Shown here piece by piece: positions 61,167-64,000 of a stretch of 64,000 nt of DNA. Origin of the DNA: Butyrivibrio sp. XPD2006 (GTDB lineage Bacteria; Bacillota; Clostridia; Lachnospirales; Lachnospiraceae). The translations under genes and the position numbers were made by a program. The DNA lies in contig NZ_ATVT01000003.1 of assembly GCF_000420865.1 (NCBI RefSeq), positions 248,001-312,000 on the forward strand, given 5' to 3'. The notes below the pieces were generated by a model, which saw only the letters and a program-made list of their open reading frames with translations, had not been told where the DNA came from and did not search any database. Position 1 is the first letter of the stretch. Each line of letters opens with the position of its first letter.

Positions 61167-63509
61167 ATGAATCTAAAAGAACTGAAGATTGGTCAGTCAG
61201 CGGTCATTAAGGCCGTTGGCGGTGAGGGCGCGCTTAGACAGCACTTCCTGGACATGGGTGTTATACCCGGAACGGAGGTGACTGTTATTAAGTATGCGCC
61301 TTTAGGCGACCCTGTAGAGCTTCAGATTCACGGATATGAGCTCACTCTGAGGCTTGCTGACGCTGAGAAGATTGAGATTGAACCGATCAAAGAGCGCGCC
61401 AACAAGCATGAGAGAATAACTGAAATTGAGAATTCAGAGCATCCGGGACTTGGAGAAGACGGCAGGTATCACGTTGAGGGCGATGGAGGGAAACTTCCCG
61501 AAGGAACTCTTTTGACATTTGCCCTTGTCGGCAATCAGAACTGTGGCAAGACTACTCTTTTCAACCAGTTAACCGGTGCCAATCAGCATGTCGGTAATTT
61601 TCCTGGAGTTACTGTGGATCGCAAGGATGGGCCTATTAGGGATTTCCCTAATACGCTTGTGACGGACCTTCCGGGAATATATTCCATGTCTCCCTACAGT
61701 GCAGAGGAGATTGTATCCAGAAATTTTGTAATTGAAGAAAAGCCGAAGGCCATCATCAACATTGTTGATGCAATGAACATTGAGAGAAATATGTACCTTA
61801 CAATGCAGCTCCTTGAGATGGGGGTTCCCATGGTAGTTGCTCTCAACATGATGGATGAGGTAAAGGGCAATAACGGCTCCGTTGATATCAATAAAATGGA
61901 GACGCTTCTTGGCGTGCCTGTAGTTCCTATTTCTGCTTCCAAAAATGAAGGTGTGGCAGAGCTTGTACGACATGCTGTACACCTTGCACAGTATCAGGAA
62001 AAACCTGTTGAGCAGGACTTCTGCCAAAAGACAGATCACGGTGGAGCAATCCACAGGGCAATCCATGCTGTGGAAGCCATACTTGAGGATCATGCTGAAA
62101 AGGCAGGCCTTCCGCTTAGATTTGCAACCACCAAGGTTATTGAGGGCGACGATATTGTAAGGGAAAAGCTGTCCCTTGATGAGAATGAAAAAGAGATGAT
62201 AAGGCATATCATCAGGCAGATGGAAGAGGAGAGCGGAATGGACCGCAGCGCAGCCATCGCTGATATGAGATATGACTTTATTGAGCGTGTCTGTGAGCAG
62301 ACTGTTGTCAAGCCCATGGAGAGCAAGGAGAGGATACGCTCTGAGAAAATAGACAAGATCCTCACCGGAAAGTGGACGGCCATACCGTGCTTTATACTTA
62401 TTATGCTGCTTGTATGCCATTTGACTTTTAATGTCATCGGTGCGTTCTTGCAGGACATAATGGAGATGGGAGTTGACTATCTGAAGGGACTTGCTGAGGC
62501 CGGAATGGCTGCAGCCCATGTAAATGCGGCTATTCAGGGACTTGTACTCGACGGTATATTTGACGGCGTAGGAAGCGTGCTAAGCTTCATGCCTATTGTC
62601 GTTACGCTTTTCTTCTTCCTGTCACTTATGGAGGACAGCGGATACATAGCAAGGGTGGCGTTCTTTATGGACAAGCTCCTCAGGCGAATCGGACTTTCCG
62701 GAAGAAGTATTGTACCTCTTCTTATTGGCTTTGGATGTACTGTTCCTGCGGTTATGGCCACCAGAACACTTCCGTCAAGAAGAGACAGACGCATGACAAT
62801 TCTGCTGACTCCGTTTATGAGCTGCTCAGCCAAAGTGCCGATTTATGCATTTTTTGTGGCGGCATTTTTCCCGCACAGGGCAGCACTGGTAATGGTACTC
62901 CTTTATCTTCTTGGTATTGCTGTCGGTATTATTGCAGCCCTCGTTTACAAGAATACGATATTCAGGGGCGAGGCGGTGCCTTTTGTAATGGAGCTGCCAA
63001 ACTACCGTATGCCCGGAGCTAAGAATGTGGCAAGACTGCTTTGGGATAAGGCAAAAGACTTCTTTACAAGAGCCTTCAGCGTTATCCTTATTGCAACTAT
63101 CTGCGTATGGTTTTTGCAGAGCTTTGATCTGCGTTTTAATATGGTTGAGGATTCTTCGACCAGCATAATGGCTGTACTTTCAAGTGTGCTTGTTCCATTG
63201 TTTGCGCCGATTGGACTTGGAGACTGGAGAGTTGTTACTTCCCTCATTACCGGATTTATCGCCAAGGAGAGCGTTGTATCAACAATGAACATCCTCTTTG
63301 ACGGAGGCGTTCAGAATGCACTCAGCAGCGCAGGCGCCGCTACGCTCTTGGTATTTTCGCTTCTCTACACCCCATGCGTTGCCGCTATTGCTTCCATCAA
63401 GAGAGAGCTGGGAGGTAAGTATGCACTTGCTGTGGTTTTGTGGCAGAGTCTGATTGCATGGATGGTCGCATTTGTCCTGAGATTTATATTTATTGCAATT
63501 GGTATTTGA
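61167..63509 (+). CDS. feoB: FeoA-FeoB fusion ferrous iron transporter
   Basis: 780 residues. Residues 1-75 are FeoA (SH3-like, LKIGQSAVIKAVGGEGALRQ). A linker follows, then the FeoB G domain from about 115: ALVGNQNCGKTTLFNQL, PGVTVDRKDG, DLPGIYSM and NMMD, then helical and membrane regions (from about 410) with GFGCTVPAVMATR and SCSAKVPIYAFF. It pumps Fe2+ into the cytoplasm with GTP. In most bacteria FeoA and FeoB are separate. It starts two bases after the aminotransferase stop, with GAAGGAG inside that gene. No iron-box promoter is seen directly upstream. Confidence 0.94.
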   Translation: MNLKELKIGQSAVIKAVGGEGALRQHFLDMGVIPGTEVTVIKYAPLGDPVELQIHGYELTLRLADAEKIEIEPIKERANKHERITEIENSEHPGLGEDGRYHVEGDGGKLPEGTLLTFALVGNQNCGKTTLFNQLTGANQHVGNFPGVTVDRKDGPIRDFPNTLVTDLPGIYSMSPYSAEEIVSRNFVIEEKPKAIINIVDAMNIERNMYLTMQLLEMGVPMVVALNMMDEVKGNNGSVDINKMETLLGVPVVPISASKNEGVAELVRHAVHLAQYQEKPVEQDFCQKTDHGGAIHRAIHAVEAILEDHAEKAGLPLRFATTKVIEGDDIVREKLSLDENEKEMIRHIIRQMEEESGMDRSAAIADMRYDFIERVCEQTVVKPMESKERIRSEKIDKILTGKWTAIPCFILIMLLVCHLTFNVIGAFLQDIMEMGVDYLKGLAEAGMAAAHVNAAIQGLVLDGIFDGVGSVLSFMPIVVTLFFFLSLMEDSGYIARVAFFMDKLLRRIGLSGRSIVPLLIGFGCTVPAVMATRTLPSRRDRRMTILLTPFMSCSAKVPIYAFFVAAFFPHRAALVMVLLYLLGIAVGIIAALVYKNTIFRGEAVPFVMELPNYRMPGAKNVARLLWDKAKDFFTRAFSVILIATICVWFLQSFDLRFNMVEDSSTSIMAVLSSVLVPLFAPIGLGDWRVVTSLITGFIAKESVVSTMNILFDGGVQNALSSAGAATLLVFSLLYTPCVAAIASIKRELGGKYALAVVLWQSLIAWMVAFVLRFIFIAIGI

Positions 63510-63510
63510 T

Positions 63511-64000
63511 ATGACTGATCTGGAAAAGAAAGTGCGGGATAAATTCCGCTTTATAACAAAAACTCTGATTGAAAAAGAGCTGACGATCACCACGATGGAG
63601 AGCTGCACTTCAGGGCTTGTGGCATCTCTTTTGACAGACACCGAAGGTGCTTCTGCGGTGCTCAAGGGGGCCTTTATCACATACTCAAATGAGGCCAAGA
63701 TAAAGCAGAATGTACCGGCGGATGTGATTGAGAAATTCGGTGTGTACTCTGAGGAGACTGCACTTGAGATGGCGCTGGCAGCAGGAAGGGCGTATGATGC
63801 GGATATTTCGGTCGGAGTGACAGGTACGATGGGCAACGCAGACCCCGCCAACTATGATTCTACGCCGGGAGAAGTGTTTTTTGCGATAGCAGGGAGAGAT
63901 GGTGCTCAGAGCTATCATATTTCGGTACCTGTACAGGATAGCAGATTTGAATACAAGCTTTATGTAGCAGGTGCCATTGCAGATGAGATTGCACGTGTTA
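63511..64000 (+). CDS. CinA-family nicotinamide-nucleotide amidohydrolase domain, partial
   Basis: 163 residues to the right edge, in frame. ITTMESCTSGLVASLLTD and FITYSNEAK, EMALAAGRAYDADISVGVTG match the C-terminal CinA/PncC domain, which deamidates NMN to NaMN for pyridine-nucleotide salvage. It begins at domain start with MTDLEKKVRD, so it is a stand-alone CinA C-terminal protein and lacks the MoeA-like N-terminal half. The ATG is one base after the feoB stop. The end is outside the window. Confidence 0.85.
   Translation, partial: MTDLEKKVRDKFRFITKTLIEKELTITTMESCTSGLVASLLTDTEGASAVLKGAFITYSNEAKIKQNVPADVIEKFGVYSEETALEMALAAGRAYDADISVGVTGTMGNADPANYDSTPGEVFFAIAGRDGAQSYHISVPVQDSRFEYKLYVAGAIADEIARV

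Noticed and set aside
61569..62519. Long minus-strand open frame of about 316 codons inside feoB
   Set aside because: It is fully antisense to an intact feoB with all motifs, has no plausible ribosome site, and its translation is Cys/His-rich and low-quality, as expected from a shadow frame.

Overview
The window looks like a chromosomal segment from an anaerobic Gram-positive gut or rumen bacterium of the Lachnospiraceae (Butyrivibrio/Pseudobutyrivibrio-like). This rests on the gene families recognised by eye (DUF4317, DUF4860, an FeoA-FeoB fusion, a gap-pgk-tpiA operon, a CcpA-type cre site, HYD-free secreted proteins with Lachnospiraceae-style tail motifs), strong AGGAGG ribosome sites, intrinsic terminators and moderate GC. 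No rRNA, tRNA, CRISPR array or intact insertion sequence was seen.

Layout. 1-3796 (minus): a fructose PTS operon, fruR-fruK-fruA-ptsH, with a phased array of ATCA repeats upstream. 4098-11079 (plus): a CheC-like phosphatase, a DUF4317 protein, a membrane diguanylate cyclase with a pseudo-receiver tail, and a heterodimeric ABC exporter; a small XRE regulator converges on it. 11881-15836: a secreted protein, then a three-gene group of membrane GT-C transferase, polyprenyl-phosphate-type GT2 and an anchored SH3-like protein. 16052-30343: an AT-rich cell-surface polysaccharide island that starts with a HicAB toxin-antitoxin pair and carries GT4, CDP-glycerol-type transferase, cytidylyltransferase, SDR, WbsX, GT-C, pyruvyltransferase, DUF1919, flippase and a MurB paralogue. 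30372-39910: a secreted protein, an Rpn-type PD-(D/E)XK protein, a third GT-C, a polymerase-like protein fused to SH3b, a triple-repeat surface protein and a DUF2974 hydrolase. 40013-46075 (minus): CheY, a pseudopilin/GspF operon with a lipoprotein transglutaminase and a degenerate GGDEF protein, and a PHP phosphatase.

46290-49454 is the glycolytic gap-pgk-tpiA operon. 49580-50890 is a secreted protein sharing a C-terminal module with the one at 30372. 51243-55030 is a uronate/pectin catabolic operon (kduI, kduD, KDPG aldolase fused to a VOC-like domain, kdgK) behind a perfect cre match. 55131-63509 holds an HD-GYP c-di-GMP phosphodiesterase with an extracytoplasmic CBM2-like domain, a serine hydrolase, a small unknown protein, a 23S rRNA uracil methyltransferase, a tiny membrane peptide, a class Ic-type aminotransferase and the FeoA-FeoB transporter. 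A CinA-type amidase runs off the right edge.

The genes suggest a saccharolytic cell that takes up fructose, degrades pectin-derived uronates under CcpA control, builds decorated surface glycans, and couples surface structures (pseudopili, CheC/CheY) to c-di-GMP. The parts that look least described are the GT-C/GT2/SH3 group and its paralogues, the polymerase-SH3b plus triple-repeat surface pair, the degenerate GGDEF and pseudopilin operon, and the module shared by two secreted proteins. All functional statements come from reading motifs by eye; no database search was possible.
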